From Fibrobacteria bacterium (GTDB taxonomy: Bacteria > Fibrobacterota > Fibrobacteria > UBA11236): 45,379 nucleotides of DNA. A program made the translations under genes and the position numbers. This document shows positions 23,542 to 31,805 of the stretch, one piece after another (the stretch's first letter is position 1; each line of letters opens with the position of its first letter). The stretch spans positions 1 to 45,379 of the forward strand of contig JAJNBB010000016.1 in assembly GCA_021155885.1 (NCBI GenBank). Reading direction: 5' to 3'. The notes under the pieces were generated by a model, which saw only the letters and a program-made list of their open reading frames with translations, did no database searches and had not been told where the DNA came from.

Positions 23542-24006
23542 ATGATGGTACGGGAAATTCTTGAGAACGCAAAAAGCCCGGTAGACCTGCTCCAGCGCCA
23601 GCGCCCGCGCCCACTCGTGCGTCATCGTGAAGCCGCTCAACTTCAAATGGACCGGAATTTTCTTCTTGAGTTCGGGATCGACCCCGTGAGAGGACCCGAT
23701 CACGAACTCCAGCGAGGCTCCCTTGTGAAGGGCCTTGTCGACGAAACGCGAGAAGCCCGCCGTGTCGAGGGCCTCGCCCCGCTCGTCCCATAAAACCGCG
23801 TTCTGGAAACCCGAGCCCTTCTCGAGTGCCGCCGTGATGGCCTTCGCCTCTTCGGCCAAGCGCGTTACGGGGTCCGCGGCCTTGCCGTCGCGCACCTCCA
23901 CGATTTCCAGCGGCGCGAAACGGGGAATGCGGCCCGCATAATCCTCAGCGAGCGCGCGCAGGGCCGCATTTTTCATTTTTCCGACGCAGATCAATCGAAT
24001 TTTCAT
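23539..24006 (-). CDS. rlmH: 23S rRNA pseudouridine-1915 N3-methyltransferase
   Basis: A 155-residue SPOUT methyltransferase, the standard length. It methylates the pseudouridine at position 1915 of 23S rRNA helix 69 using S-adenosylmethionine. The N-terminus MKIRLICVGKMKN and the C-terminal knot region ALALEQVYRAFCVLKNFPYHH are typical. The usual cofactor loop GGxxGL appears as IGSSHGVDPEL, a modest deviation. The ATG at 24006 has GAGGA five bases upstream. The last codons abut a heptamer repeat that may act as a 3' hairpin. A pseudouridine synthase gene lies two genes downstream, so rRNA modification genes cluster here. Confidence 0.95.
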   Translation of the reverse strand: MKIRLICVGKMKNAALRALAEDYAGRIPRFAPLEIVEVRDGKAADPVTRLAEEAKAITAALEKGSGFQNAVLWDERGEALDTAGFSRFVDKALHKGASLEFVIGSSHGVDPELKKKIPVHLKLSGFTMTHEWARALALEQVYRAFCVLKNFPYHH

Positions 24007-24126
24007 GAATCCTCGTCGTGAAGTCCAAATCGAGCCCCAAATGTAGGCTCGGACATAGGACGGATGGAGGTTCTTTATTATGTTTTCCGTCCCCTCGATG
24101 CGAGTCTGGGGAGACGTTGGAACTTT

Positions 24127-24202
24127 GTTCCCATCGTCTAGTGGCCTAGGACACTGCCCTTTCACGGCGGCGACAGGGGTTCAAATCCCCTTGGGAACGC
24201 CA
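24127..24202 (+). tRNA. tRNA-Glu (TTC)
   Basis: A complete 76-nt cloverleaf: acceptor GTTCCCA / TGGGAAC, anticodon loop CTTTCAC with anticodon TTC, T-arm GGGGTTCAAATCCCC, discriminator G and encoded CCA. It decodes GAA/GAG. It is followed after 25 bases by queA, which has no SD or separate promoter, so the two may share a transcript. A TATTAT/TATGTT stretch near 24077-24085 is the likely -10. Confidence 0.95.
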
Positions 24203-24227
24203 ACTTCTCTCCAGACTCGCCTCTTCC

Positions 24228-25319
24228 ATGCAGACCACCGACTTCGACTTTCCATTCCCCGAGGACCAGATCGCCTTGCGGCCGTTGCCGCGGGGTGAGG
24301 CGCGCTTGATGGTGATTTCGGGGGCGGGAACGCTCCCCGCCGACTTCCCCCTGCCGCCTGACCCGGGCCACCCGGACCGGGCCTTCGGCCGCGCGCGGGA
24401 TCTCCTCTCGATCCTGAAACCGGGCGATGCGCTGGCGCTCAACGACACCAAGGTCTTGCGCGCGCGGCTGCAAGGGACGCTGGAGTCCGGCGCGGTCGTC
24501 GAAGTGCTGCTGGTGAAGCCCCGCGCCGGGACCGGGGAGGCCGCCGTCTGGGAATGCATGGCGCGGCCCGGCCGCAAGCTGCGCGCGGGAACGCGCCTGA
24601 CCTTCGGCTCCGCTTTGTCCGCCGAAGTCCTGGAAATCCTGCCCGAAGGCGAGCGCGTGCTCCGCTTCGACCGGGGCGGCGCGGACTTCCTCGAAGCCCT
24701 GGAAACCGCCGGCTCGATTCCCCTGCCGCCCTACATCCGCCGGGCCGCCGACGCGGTCGACGCCGAGACCTACCAGACCGTGTTCGCCGAGAACCCTGGC
24801 TCGGTCGCGGCGCCCACCGCGTCGCTCCACCTCTCCGAAGAACTCCTGCGGGAGATCGAAGCCAGGGGCGTGCGGATCGCAAAGCTCACGTTGCACGTCG
24901 GCGCGGGCACCTTCCGCCCGGTGCAAACCGACCGCATCGAGGACCACCCCATGCACTCCGAAGCGTTCACCCTGTCGGCGGAGTCGGCCGCGATCCTGAA
25001 CGCCGCGCGCGGCGCCCAAAATGGAAAACCGGGCCGCGTCTTCGCCGTCGGCACCACCGCCGCGCGCGTGCTCGAGACCTGCGCGGACGAAGAGGGAACG
25101 CTCCACGCGCGCAGCGGCGAGACGAATATCTTCATGTACCCGGGGTATCGCTGGAAGGCCGTGGACGGGCTGCTGACCAACTTCCATTGGCCCCGGTCCA
25201 CTTTGTTCATGCTCGTCGCCTCGCGCCTCGGTACGGAACGCGCGAAGGAAGTCTACGCGGACGCGATCAGCCGGGGCTTCCGGCTCTTCAGCTACGGCGA
25301 CGCGATGTTGATTTTGTGA
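24228..25319 (+). CDS. queA: S-adenosylmethionine:tRNA ribosyltransferase-isomerase
   Basis: A 363-residue QueA. It moves ribose from S-adenosylmethionine to preQ1 in tRNA anticodons, forming epoxyqueuosine. Motifs are DFDFPFPEDQIALRPLP at the N-terminus, ALALNDTKVLRARLQG, PLPPYIRRAADAVDAETYQT, the catalytic core VAAPTASLHLSEELL, LHVGAGTFRPV and TNFHWPRSTLFML. It is full length. It is encoded directly behind tRNA-Glu and needs no partner here; no other queuosine genes are in the window. It ends 12 bases before a very strong intergenic hairpin. Confidence 0.96.
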   Translation: MQTTDFDFPFPEDQIALRPLPRGEARLMVISGAGTLPADFPLPPDPGHPDRAFGRARDLLSILKPGDALALNDTKVLRARLQGTLESGAVVEVLLVKPRAGTGEAAVWECMARPGRKLRAGTRLTFGSALSAEVLEILPEGERVLRFDRGGADFLEALETAGSIPLPPYIRRAADAVDAETYQTVFAENPGSVAAPTASLHLSEELLREIEARGVRIAKLTLHVGAGTFRPVQTDRIEDHPMHSEAFTLSAESAAILNAARGAQNGKPGRVFAVGTTAARVLETCADEEGTLHARSGETNIFMYPGYRWKAVDGLLTNFHWPRSTLFMLVASRLGTERAKEVYADAISRGFRLFSYGDAMLIL

Positions 25320-25330
25320 TGCGGTGCAGC

Positions 25331-25374
25331 GGGCGTTCGTAGGGGCGCGATTGAATCGCGCCCTTACAACGCCC
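25331..25374. repeat. Strong 44-nt intergenic hairpin between queA and hemE
   Basis: Two nested stems: GGGCGTT (25331-25337) with AACGCCC (25368-25374), and GTAGGGGCGCGATT (25339-25352) with AATCGCGCCCTTAC (25354-25367), one G-U pair. There is no T-run. Palindromes of the form GTAGGGGCGC...GCGCCC(C)TAC are widespread intergenic repeats in bacteria. It overlaps the hemE stop codon and may block convergent readthrough. Confidence 0.8.
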
Positions 25375-26434
25375 CGTGCACCGCGTCGACGAAGGCGCGC
25401 GCGTTTTCCACCGGCGTCTGCGGCAGGATGCCGTGACCCAGGTTCCATACATGCGGGCGCGAGCCCACGACTTGCTTCATCTGTTTCACGCGCTCCGTGA
25501 TTTTCTCCGGCGTGGAGAAAAGGAAGGTCGGATCCAGATTGCCTTGGAAAACCTGGGCCGGATGGGCCTTGAAGGCGTCGGGAAGCTCCACGCGCCAATC
25601 GAGGCCGACCACGTTCACGCCCAGCGAAACGAAGTCGTTCAGCAAGGTGGGCGCGCCGTTGGCATAGTGGATGACGGGAACGCCCGGGCAGGCGGCCTTG
25701 ACGCGGTCCACGACGGACTTCGTATGCGGCAGCACGAATGCGCGGTAGTCCGCGGGGCTTAAATAGCCGGCCCACGAGTCCATGAGGGTCAGGGCGTTGG
25801 CTCCCGACCGCGCCTGCTCGATCAGGTAGGCGGCGGTGAGATTCGAAAGCTTCGTCAGCAGCAGGTGGTAGGTCTTCGCGTCGGAAAACATCAGGGCCTT
25901 GAGGCGCGCCAGTTCCTTCGAGGAGCCTCCCTCGACCATGTAGGACGCCACCGTGAAGGGGCCGCCCGCGAAGCCGATCAGGGGAACGTATCCCTGCAGG
26001 TTCTGCTGCGTGCGGCGGATTCCCTCGAACACATAGGCGAGCTCGGCGTTGATGTCGTCGCCGTCCTTGCCGCCGGGCATGGCGGCGATGGTCGCCGCGT
26101 CGCGCGCCGGGTTGTGCACCACGGGTCCCTCGCCTTCGACGAACTCCAGGTTCAGGCCCATCGGGGGCAGCAGCACCAGGATGTCGGAGAACAGGATGGC
26201 CGCGTCCACGCCGATCTGGTCGACCGGCTGCACGGTCACCTCGGCGACGGCGTCGGGCGTGCGGCAGAATTCCAGGAAGGACGGAAAGGACTTGCGCACG
26301 CGGCGGTAGTCGGGCAGGTAGCGCCCGGCCTGGCGCATGATCCACACGGGCGGACGCTCCGGGGCGCGTCCCAGCGCGGCTTCGAGGAAGGGGTGCTTGT
26401 AGCCGGCGGGGCGGGGGGTGCGGAGGGTGGACAT
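25364..26434 (-). CDS. hemE: Uroporphyrinogen decarboxylase
   Basis: A 356-residue HemE. It removes four carboxyl groups from uroporphyrinogen III to give coproporphyrinogen III in heme synthesis. Signature motifs are PPVWIMRQAGRYLPDYR at residues 28-44, LFSDILVLLPPMGL containing the active-site Asp, GFAGGPFTVASYMVEG, and LNDFVSLGVNVVGLDWRV. The C-terminal NLGHGILPQTP is present. It has no SD; TAACTT lies eight bases before the ATG, and directly upstream of that is the left arm of a heptamer-repeat element, which occupies the place of a -35. No other heme gene is nearby. Confidence 0.97.
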   Translation of the reverse strand: MSTLRTPRPAGYKHPFLEAALGRAPERPPVWIMRQAGRYLPDYRRVRKSFPSFLEFCRTPDAVAEVTVQPVDQIGVDAAILFSDILVLLPPMGLNLEFVEGEGPVVHNPARDAATIAAMPGGKDGDDINAELAYVFEGIRRTQQNLQGYVPLIGFAGGPFTVASYMVEGGSSKELARLKALMFSDAKTYHLLLTKLSNLTAAYLIEQARSGANALTLMDSWAGYLSPADYRAFVLPHTKSVVDRVKAACPGVPVIHYANGAPTLLNDFVSLGVNVVGLDWRVELPDAFKAHPAQVFQGNLDPTFLFSTPEKITERVKQMKQVVGSRPHVWNLGHGILPQTPVENARAFVDAVHGAL

Positions 26435-26451
26435 GGGAAGGAAAGTTAGAA

Positions 26452-26582
26452 GTTGTTGGTTGTTGGTTGTTGGTTGTTGGTTGTTGGTTGTTCCGAACTA
26501 GGAGCCTTAAAAGCTTAATTCCAGCGGCCACCAGGCCGCTCTAACTCCCAACCAACAACTCCCAACCAACAACGACGGGGTA
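26452..26582. repeat. Heptamer-repeat element, family GTTGTTG (copy 2)
   Basis: Left arm 26452-26493 is six units: GTTGTTG five times, then GTTGTTC. The spacer leads to a core with a perfect GCGGCC-ACCA-GGCCGC hairpin (26524-26539), then a right arm with CCCAACCAACAACT and CCCAACCAACAACGACGGGGTA. From ATTCC at 26518 to GGGTA it aligns with 10980-11043 with few differences, while the number of left-arm units differs (six against four). Confidence 0.85.
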
Positions 26583-26602
26583 AGGCTCGCAGGGCTGGAA
26601 AG

Positions 26603-26675
26603 TGTCCTCACCCCGACTCGAACGGGGATCAGCGGTTTAGGAAACCACGGCTCTATCCAGTTGAGCTATGAGAAC
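26603..26675 (-). tRNA. tRNA-Arg (CCT), no encoded CCA
   Basis: A 73-nt cloverleaf on the minus strand: acceptor GTTCTCA / TGAGGAC, anticodon stem GTGGT / ACCGC with loop TTCCTAA, anticodon CCT, and T-arm CCCCGTTCGAGTCGGGG. Discriminator A is followed by CTT, so CCA must be added enzymatically, unlike the other two tRNAs here. It decodes AGG. TACCTT (26691-26686) lies ten bases before the 5' end and is the likely -10. Heptamer-repeat arms flank it on both sides. Confidence 0.92.
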
Positions 26676-26702
26676 AGGGACGGAAAAGGTAGGAAAAGCG
26701 GG

Positions 26703-26730
26703 CTGGGAGTTGGGAGTTTGGGGTTGGGCG
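26703..26730. repeat. Outer heptamer arm upstream of tRNA-Arg
   Basis: Four units of seven: CTGGGAG TTGGGAG, then TTTGGGG TTGGGCG. They are inversely related to the CCCAACC-type arm at 26547-26572 on the other side of tRNA-Arg. Together they could pair around the tRNA gene. The remaining 160 bases to purL hold TAAATT (26811-26816), a possible -10 for purL, and a short GCGG/CCGC hairpin. Confidence 0.55.
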
Positions 26731-26888
26731 CCAGGAAATTCCGGGGAAAACAACGTCCTTCGGCACGCGTTTTTGACCCGTCCGGGCTTTTATCGCCTCC
26801 ATCCGGAAACTAAATTTCAAGGCTTCGCAAGCGGCCTTTTTCCGCAAGGAAACCGGGCCCAAACAGACTTCGGAAGGAACCCACTCTC

Positions 26889-29888
26889 TTGTTGAACCGC
26901 ATCGAGGTCGCCCAGAAAAGTCCGTCCACCGATTCCCCCGCGCAGCGCATTCTGAAGGCCATGCGCGAGGACCTGGGCCTGCCCGCCGATTCCGCCTCCT
27001 TGATCCGCGTCTATACGCTGGAAATGGACCTCCGTCCCGAGGAGGTGGAACGCGTGGCCGCCGATCTTTTCCGGGACCCGGTGACCGAAACCTACGCGAT
27101 CAACCGGCCGCTGGCGCAGGACTTCGACTGGCTGATCGAGGCGGGGTTCAAGCCCGGCGTGACGGATAACGTGGGCCGCTCCGCCCGCGAAGGCGTCGCG
27201 GACGCGCTCGGGCGCTCGCTCGGCGAGGATGACAAGGTGTACACCAGCCGCCAAGTGCTCCTGCGCGGCGACCTGAAGCGCGAGCAGGCCGTGCGCGTGG
27301 CTACAGCCCTGCTCGCCAACCCCCTGATCGAAACCTGGCAGGTGGTTTCCCGCGACGAGTGGAACAAGGCTCCCGGCATCGCCGCCCAATCGCGCAAGGT
27401 CATCGTTCCCCATACGCCTTCGGTAAAAGCCATCGACCTGCCGGAAAGCCCCCAGGCGCTGCAAAAGCTCTCCGACGAGATGCTGCTCGCGCTGACCCTG
27501 GAGGAGATGCAGGCCGTGCGCGCCTATTTCGCGCGGCCCGAGGTGACCAAGGCCCGCGAGGCCAAGGGGCTGCCCGCCTCCCCCACCGACGTCGAGCTCG
27601 AAATGATCGCCCAGACCTGGAGCGAACATTGCAAGCACAAGATCTTCGCCGCCGAGGTCGATTATACCGACGAAACCGGCAAGACCACGCTCATCAAGTC
27701 GCTGTACAAGACCTATGTGAAGGCCGCCACGCAGGCCGTGCGCCCGAACGCGCCCTGGCTCAAGTCGGTGTTCACCGACAACGCGGGCATCATCGCGTTC
27801 GCCGAGGGCTGGGACGTGGCCATGAAGGCCGAGACCCACAACAGCCCCTCGGCCCTGGATCCCTACGGCGGGGCCATGACCGGCATCGTGGGCGTGAACC
27901 GCGACATCCTCGGCTGCGGGATGGGCTGCAAGCCCATTTTCAACACGGATGTGTTCTGCTTCGCCTCCCCGTTCTACGACAAGGCCGTCCCGGAGAAGCT
28001 GCACCACCCGAAGCGGTTGATGAAGGAAGTCCACCGCGGCGTGAAGGACGGCGGCAACGAAAGCGGCATCCCCACCGTGAACGGCAGCATCGTGTTCGAC
28101 GACCGCTTTCTGGGCAAGCCGCTGGTGTTCTGCGGCACCGGCGGGCTGATCCCCTCGGAGATCCGCGGCAAGCCCTCGTGGCAAAAGGAAATCCTGCCCG
28201 GCGACCGCATCGTGATGGCCGGGGGGCGCATCGGCAAGGACGGCATTCACGGGGCGACCTTCTCCTCGATCGCCCTGACCGAGGCTTCCCCCGTTTCGGC
28301 CGTGCAGATCGGCGACCCGATCACGCAAAAGAAAATGCTGGACTTCCTGCTGGAGGCCCGCGACCTCGGCCTCTTCCGCTTCGTCACCGACAACGGCGCG
28401 GGCGGCCTCTCCAGCAGCCTCGGCGAGATGGCGCGCGAGTCGGGAGGCTGCGAGCTGCACCTTGATCTCGCTCCCCTAAAGTACGCCGGCCTCGACCCCT
28501 GGGAGATCCTGGTGTCGGAAGCGCAGGAGCGCATGTCCTTCGCGGTGCAGCCCGAAAACTGGGAGGCCTTCCGCGATCTCGCCGCGCGGCGGGACGTCGA
28601 GGTCTCGAACCTGGGCACGTTCACCGGCTCCGGCCTCTTCGAATGCTTCTACCAGGGGAAGCCCGTGTGCCGCATGGACATGGACTTCCTCCACGACGGC
28701 AACCCCGGCCTCCGCATCCCGGCGCGCTGGACCCCGCCCTCCCACCAGGAGCCGCCGGCCTCGGTGCTGGCCACGCGCGACCTGAAGGCCGACGCCCTGG
28801 AACTCCTCTCGGCCCTCAACATCTGCTCCAAGGAAACCTGGGTCCGCCAGTATGACCACGAGGTGCAAGGCCAGAGCGTGGTCAAGCCCTTCATGGGCAA
28901 GGAGAACGACGGTCCCAGCGACGCGGCCGTGATCAAGCCCCTGCAGGGCCGCAAGGAAGGCTTGGTGGTCTCCCACGGCCTGGTGCCGCGCTACAGCGAC
29001 ATCGACGCCTACCACATGGCCGCGGCCTCCGTCGACGAGGCCGTGCGCAACGCCGTGGCGGTCGGCGGCGAACCCGGCAAACTGGCCGCCCTCGACAACT
29101 TCTGCTGGCCCGATCCCGTGGAATCCGAGGCGACCCCCGACGGGCAGTACAAGATGGCCCAGCTCGTGCGCGCCAACCAGGCGCTGTACGACATCTGCCT
29201 CGCCTACGGCCTGCCGTTGATCTCGGGCAAGGATTCGATGAAGAACGACTACGGCCGCGGCGCCTCCAAGATCAGCGTGCCCCCGACCTTGATGGTCACC
29301 GTCGTCGGCCCCATCGCCGACGCGACGAAGACCGCCACGATCGACTTCAAGGCCGCGGGGGACGTCGTCTACGCCCTCGGCGCCGCGAAGGAAGAGCTCG
29401 GAGGCTCCGAATACTTCGCCATGCTGCACGCCGTCGGCAACGGCGTCCCGCGCACCGACTTCGCCGCCAACCTCGCGCTATACAAGCGCCTGCACGCCGC
29501 CATCGGCGCGGGGCTCCCGCGCTCGGTGCACGACGTCTCCGACGGCGGCCTGTGGGTCGCCCTCGCCGAATCGGCCATCGGCGGCCGCCTGGGCTTCGAC
29601 GTCGACGTCGCCCGCGCGCCCGTGGGAGCGCTGGATTCTTCCTCGCCGCAGGACCCGGACCTCAGCGACGCGGCGCTTCTCTTCGGTGAAAGCCAGGGCC
29701 GCTTCGTGGTCACCGTCGCGCCCGACAAGGCGCTGGAGTTCGAGAAAACCCTGGCGGGATCGCCCTGCGCGCGCATCGGCACCGTCACCGGCGGCCGCAA
29801 CCTGACCGTCCGGCGCGGAAACTTCGTGCTGATCGACACCCCCCTCGAGGACGCCTTCGCCAAGTGGCGCCGTCCCCTGGATTTTTAA
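26889..29888 (+). CDS. purL: Phosphoribosylformylglycinamidine synthase, PurS-PurL fusion
   Basis: A 999-residue FGAM synthase subunit, longer than small PurL (about 740) and shorter than the large single-chain form (about 1300). The first 190 residues contain two PurS-like repeats, VYTLEMDLRPEEVERVA and a second starting VYTSRQVLLRGDLKREQAV, so PurS is fused to PurL. The catalytic part has ELEMIAQTWSEHCKHKIF, AETHNSPSALDPYGGAMTG, GGRIGKDGIHGATFSS and TDNGAGGLSSSLGEMARESG. The later half has SGKDSMKNDY and VHDVSDGGLW. It lacks a glutaminase domain, supplied by purQ nine bases downstream. The start is TTG with GGAAGGA ten bases upstream. The enzyme converts FGAR to FGAM in purine synthesis. 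Confidence 0.95.
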   Translation: MLNRIEVAQKSPSTDSPAQRILKAMREDLGLPADSASLIRVYTLEMDLRPEEVERVAADLFRDPVTETYAINRPLAQDFDWLIEAGFKPGVTDNVGRSAREGVADALGRSLGEDDKVYTSRQVLLRGDLKREQAVRVATALLANPLIETWQVVSRDEWNKAPGIAAQSRKVIVPHTPSVKAIDLPESPQALQKLSDEMLLALTLEEMQAVRAYFARPEVTKAREAKGLPASPTDVELEMIAQTWSEHCKHKIFAAEVDYTDETGKTTLIKSLYKTYVKAATQAVRPNAPWLKSVFTDNAGIIAFAEGWDVAMKAETHNSPSALDPYGGAMTGIVGVNRDILGCGMGCKPIFNTDVFCFASPFYDKAVPEKLHHPKRLMKEVHRGVKDGGNESGIPTVNGSIVFDDRFLGKPLVFCGTGGLIPSEIRGKPSWQKEILPGDRIVMAGGRIGKDGIHGATFSSIALTEASPVSAVQIGDPITQKKMLDFLLEARDLGLFRFVTDNGAGGLSSSLGEMARESGGCELHLDLAPLKYAGLDPWEILVSEAQERMSFAVQPENWEAFRDLAARRDVEVSNLGTFTGSGLFECFYQGKPVCRMDMDFLHDGNPGLRIPARWTPPSHQEPPASVLATRDLKADALELLSALNICSKETWVRQYDHEVQGQSVVKPFMGKENDGPSDAAVIKPLQGRKEGLVVSHGLVPRYSDIDAYHMAAASVDEAVRNAVAVGGEPGKLAALDNFCWPDPVESEATPDGQYKMAQLVRANQALYDICLAYGLPLISGKDSMKNDYGRGASKISVPPTLMVTVVGPIADATKTATIDFKAAGDVVYALGAAKEELGGSEYFAMLHAVGNGVPRTDFAANLALYKRLHAAIGAGLPRSVHDVSDGGLWVALAESAIGGRLGFDVDVARAPVGALDSSSPQDPDLSDAALLFGESQGRFVVTVAPDKALEFEKTLAGSPCARIGTVTGGRNLTVRRGNFVLIDTPLEDAFAKWRRPLDF

Positions 29889-29896
29889 GGCCCGCT

Positions 29897-30688
29897 ATGA
29901 CCGCCCGCATCGCCATCCTGACCGGTTACGGCATAAACTCCGACATCGAGTTGGCCCATAGCTTCAACCTCGCCGGCGGCAAGGCCGAGCGCGTGCATTT
30001 GCACGACGCCATCGACGGCCGCATCCGCCTGGAGGACTTCGACATCCTCGCCATTCCGGGGGGCTTTTCCTTCGGCGACCACATCGCCAGCGGCCGCGTC
30101 TTCGCCAACCGCCTGCGCCACAAGCTCGGGGATACCCTGCTGCGCCTGCGCGAGAAGAAGACGCCCATCCTGGGAATCTGCAACGGGTTCCAGGTCCTGG
30201 TGAAACTGGGCCTTTTGCCCGGCACCGAACCCGCGTCCTTCACCCAGACCTGCACGCTGACCTACAACGACTCCGGTCGCTTCGAAAACCGCTGGTGCCA
30301 TCTCAAGGCCGAAGGGAACGTCTCGAGCCCCTGGCTGCGGGGCGTCGAGGCCCTCTATCTGCCCGTGCGCCACGGCGAGGGCAAGTTCATTCCCGGTTCG
30401 GACGCGCTCCTGGCGGAGCTGGAGAAGAACGGGCAGACCTGCCTGCGCTATTGCAACGAGGACGGGTCCGAACCCGCGAAGGGAAGCGCGGGATTTCCCG
30501 CGAATCCCAACGGGTCCACCGGCCACGTCGCGGGCCTGTGCTCGAAGGACGGCCTGGTGTTCGGCCTCATGCCCCACCCCGAGGCTCACGTCCTGCCCAC
30601 GCAGCACCCGCATTGGCAGCGCCAGGGCCTGAAGGCGGAGGGCGACGGGCTGCGGATTTTCCGGAACGCCGTTCAATTCGTGGGTTAG
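29897..30688 (+). CDS. purQ: FGAM synthase glutaminase subunit
   Basis: A 263-residue class I glutamine amidotransferase that supplies ammonia to the PurSL protein encoded just upstream. N-terminal IAILTGYGINSDIELAHSF is the PurQ opening; the nucleophile Cys is in GICNGFQVLVKLG, and the catalytic His/Glu pair is in MPHPEAH. PGGFSFGDHIASGR is also typical. The ATG at 29897 has AAGG eight bases upstream; an earlier in-frame ATG at 29864 lies inside purL. Gap to purL is eight bases, so the two are co-translated and probably form a stable complex. Confidence 0.95.
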   Translation: MTARIAILTGYGINSDIELAHSFNLAGGKAERVHLHDAIDGRIRLEDFDILAIPGGFSFGDHIASGRVFANRLRHKLGDTLLRLREKKTPILGICNGFQVLVKLGLLPGTEPASFTQTCTLTYNDSGRFENRWCHLKAEGNVSSPWLRGVEALYLPVRHGEGKFIPGSDALLAELEKNGQTCLRYCNEDGSEPAKGSAGFPANPNGSTGHVAGLCSKDGLVFGLMPHPEAHVLPTQHPHWQRQGLKAEGDGLRIFRNAVQFVG

Positions 30689-30715
30689 ACCCCGGTTTTA
30701 TATCTTGGGCCGCTT

Positions 30716-31789
30716 ATGAGCATCGCCATCATCACGGGGTCCGCCGGCCTGATCGGCAGCGAGGCCGTCAAGTTTTTCCATGAGCAGGGGTACGACGTCG
30801 CGGGCGTCGACAACAACCTGCGCGAGTACTTCTTCGGCAAGGACGGCTCCACGCTCTGGAACCGGGACCAACTGGGACAAAAGTTCCCGCGGTACACGCA
30901 CCACGACTTCGACATCCGCGACGAGGCCGCCGTCAACCAGCTGTTCGCGCGCTACGGCAAGGACGTGGCCGTCGTCATCCACACGGCGGCGCAGCCCTCG
31001 CACGACTGGGCCGCGAAGGAGCCCCTGACCGACTTCCACGTGAACGCCACGGGAACCCTCCATATGCTGGAGGCCTACCGCAAGCACGCGCCGCAAGCGG
31101 CCTTCGTGTTCACGAGCACCAACAAGGTCTACGGGGACACCCCGAACGCCCTGCCGCTGGTGGAGACCCCCTCGCGCTGGGAAATCGCCGCCGACCATCC
31201 CTTTTACCGGCACGGCATCGACGAATCGATGAGCATCGACCAGTCCAAGCACAGCCTCTTCGGCGCCTCCAAGGTGGCCGCCGACATCCTCGTGCAGGAG
31301 TACGGCCGCTACTTCGGGCTGAACACCGTGGTGTTCCGCGGCGGCTGCCTCACGGGCCCGGCGCATTCGGGCGCCGAGTTGCACGGCTTCCTCGCCTACC
31401 TGGTCAAATGCGCCCTCACCGGCCGCGAATACACGATCTTCGGCTACAAGGGCAAGCAGGTCCGCGACAACATTCACAGCGGCGACCTCATCGCGGCCTT
31501 CTGGAACTACCTGCAGGCGCCCCGCCCCGGGGTGGTCTACAACATGGGAGGCGGGCGCCACAGCAACTGCTCCATGCTCGAGGCCATCGCCATGATCCGC
31601 GACCTCTCCGGCCGGGAGCTCTCCTACAAGCTGTCGGAAGACAACCGCTCGGGCGACCACATCTGGTGGATCAGCGACGTGCGCAAGTTCCAGGCGGATT
31701 ACCCGAACTGGGAGTACCGGTACGACATCAAGCGCCTGCTCGGGGAAATCGTCGCGGCCACCGCCGAGCGCGTGGGCGTCAAGATCTAG
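30716..31789 (+). CDS. NAD-dependent epimerase, CDP-paratose 2-epimerase-like
   Basis: A 357-residue extended short-chain dehydrogenase. The NAD-binding motif [11 protein letters not shown] is at residues 7-17. [20 protein letters not shown] and [20 protein letters not shown], with [13 protein letters not shown], match the CDP-paratose/tyvelose 2-epimerase branch. The usual catalytic YxxxK appears as FGASK (in [12 protein letters not shown]): the Tyr is Phe, while the Thr in FTSTNKVYG is kept. Either this branch works without the Tyr or the substrate differs. It begins the four-gene sugar operon. TATCTT (30701-30706) is nine bases before the ATG, so it has its own promoter despite following purQ by only 27 bases. 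Confidence 0.85.
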   Translation: MSIAIITGSAGLIGSEAVKFFHEQGYDVAGVDNNLREYFFGKDGSTLWNRDQLGQKFPRYTHHDFDIRDEAAVNQLFARYGKDVAVVIHTAAQPSHDWAAKEPLTDFHVNATGTLHMLEAYRKHAPQAAFVFTSTNKVYGDTPNALPLVETPSRWEIAADHPFYRHGIDESMSIDQSKHSLFGASKVAADILVQEYGRYFGLNTVVFRGGCLTGPAHSGAELHGFLAYLVKCALTGREYTIFGYKGKQVRDNIHSGDLIAAFWNYLQAPRPGVVYNMGGGRHSNCSMLEAIAMIRDLSGRELSYKLSEDNRSGDHIWWISDVRKFQADYPNWEYRYDIKRLLGEIVAATAERVGVKI

Positions 31790-31805
31790 ACTCCCGCGGC
31801 CGCAC

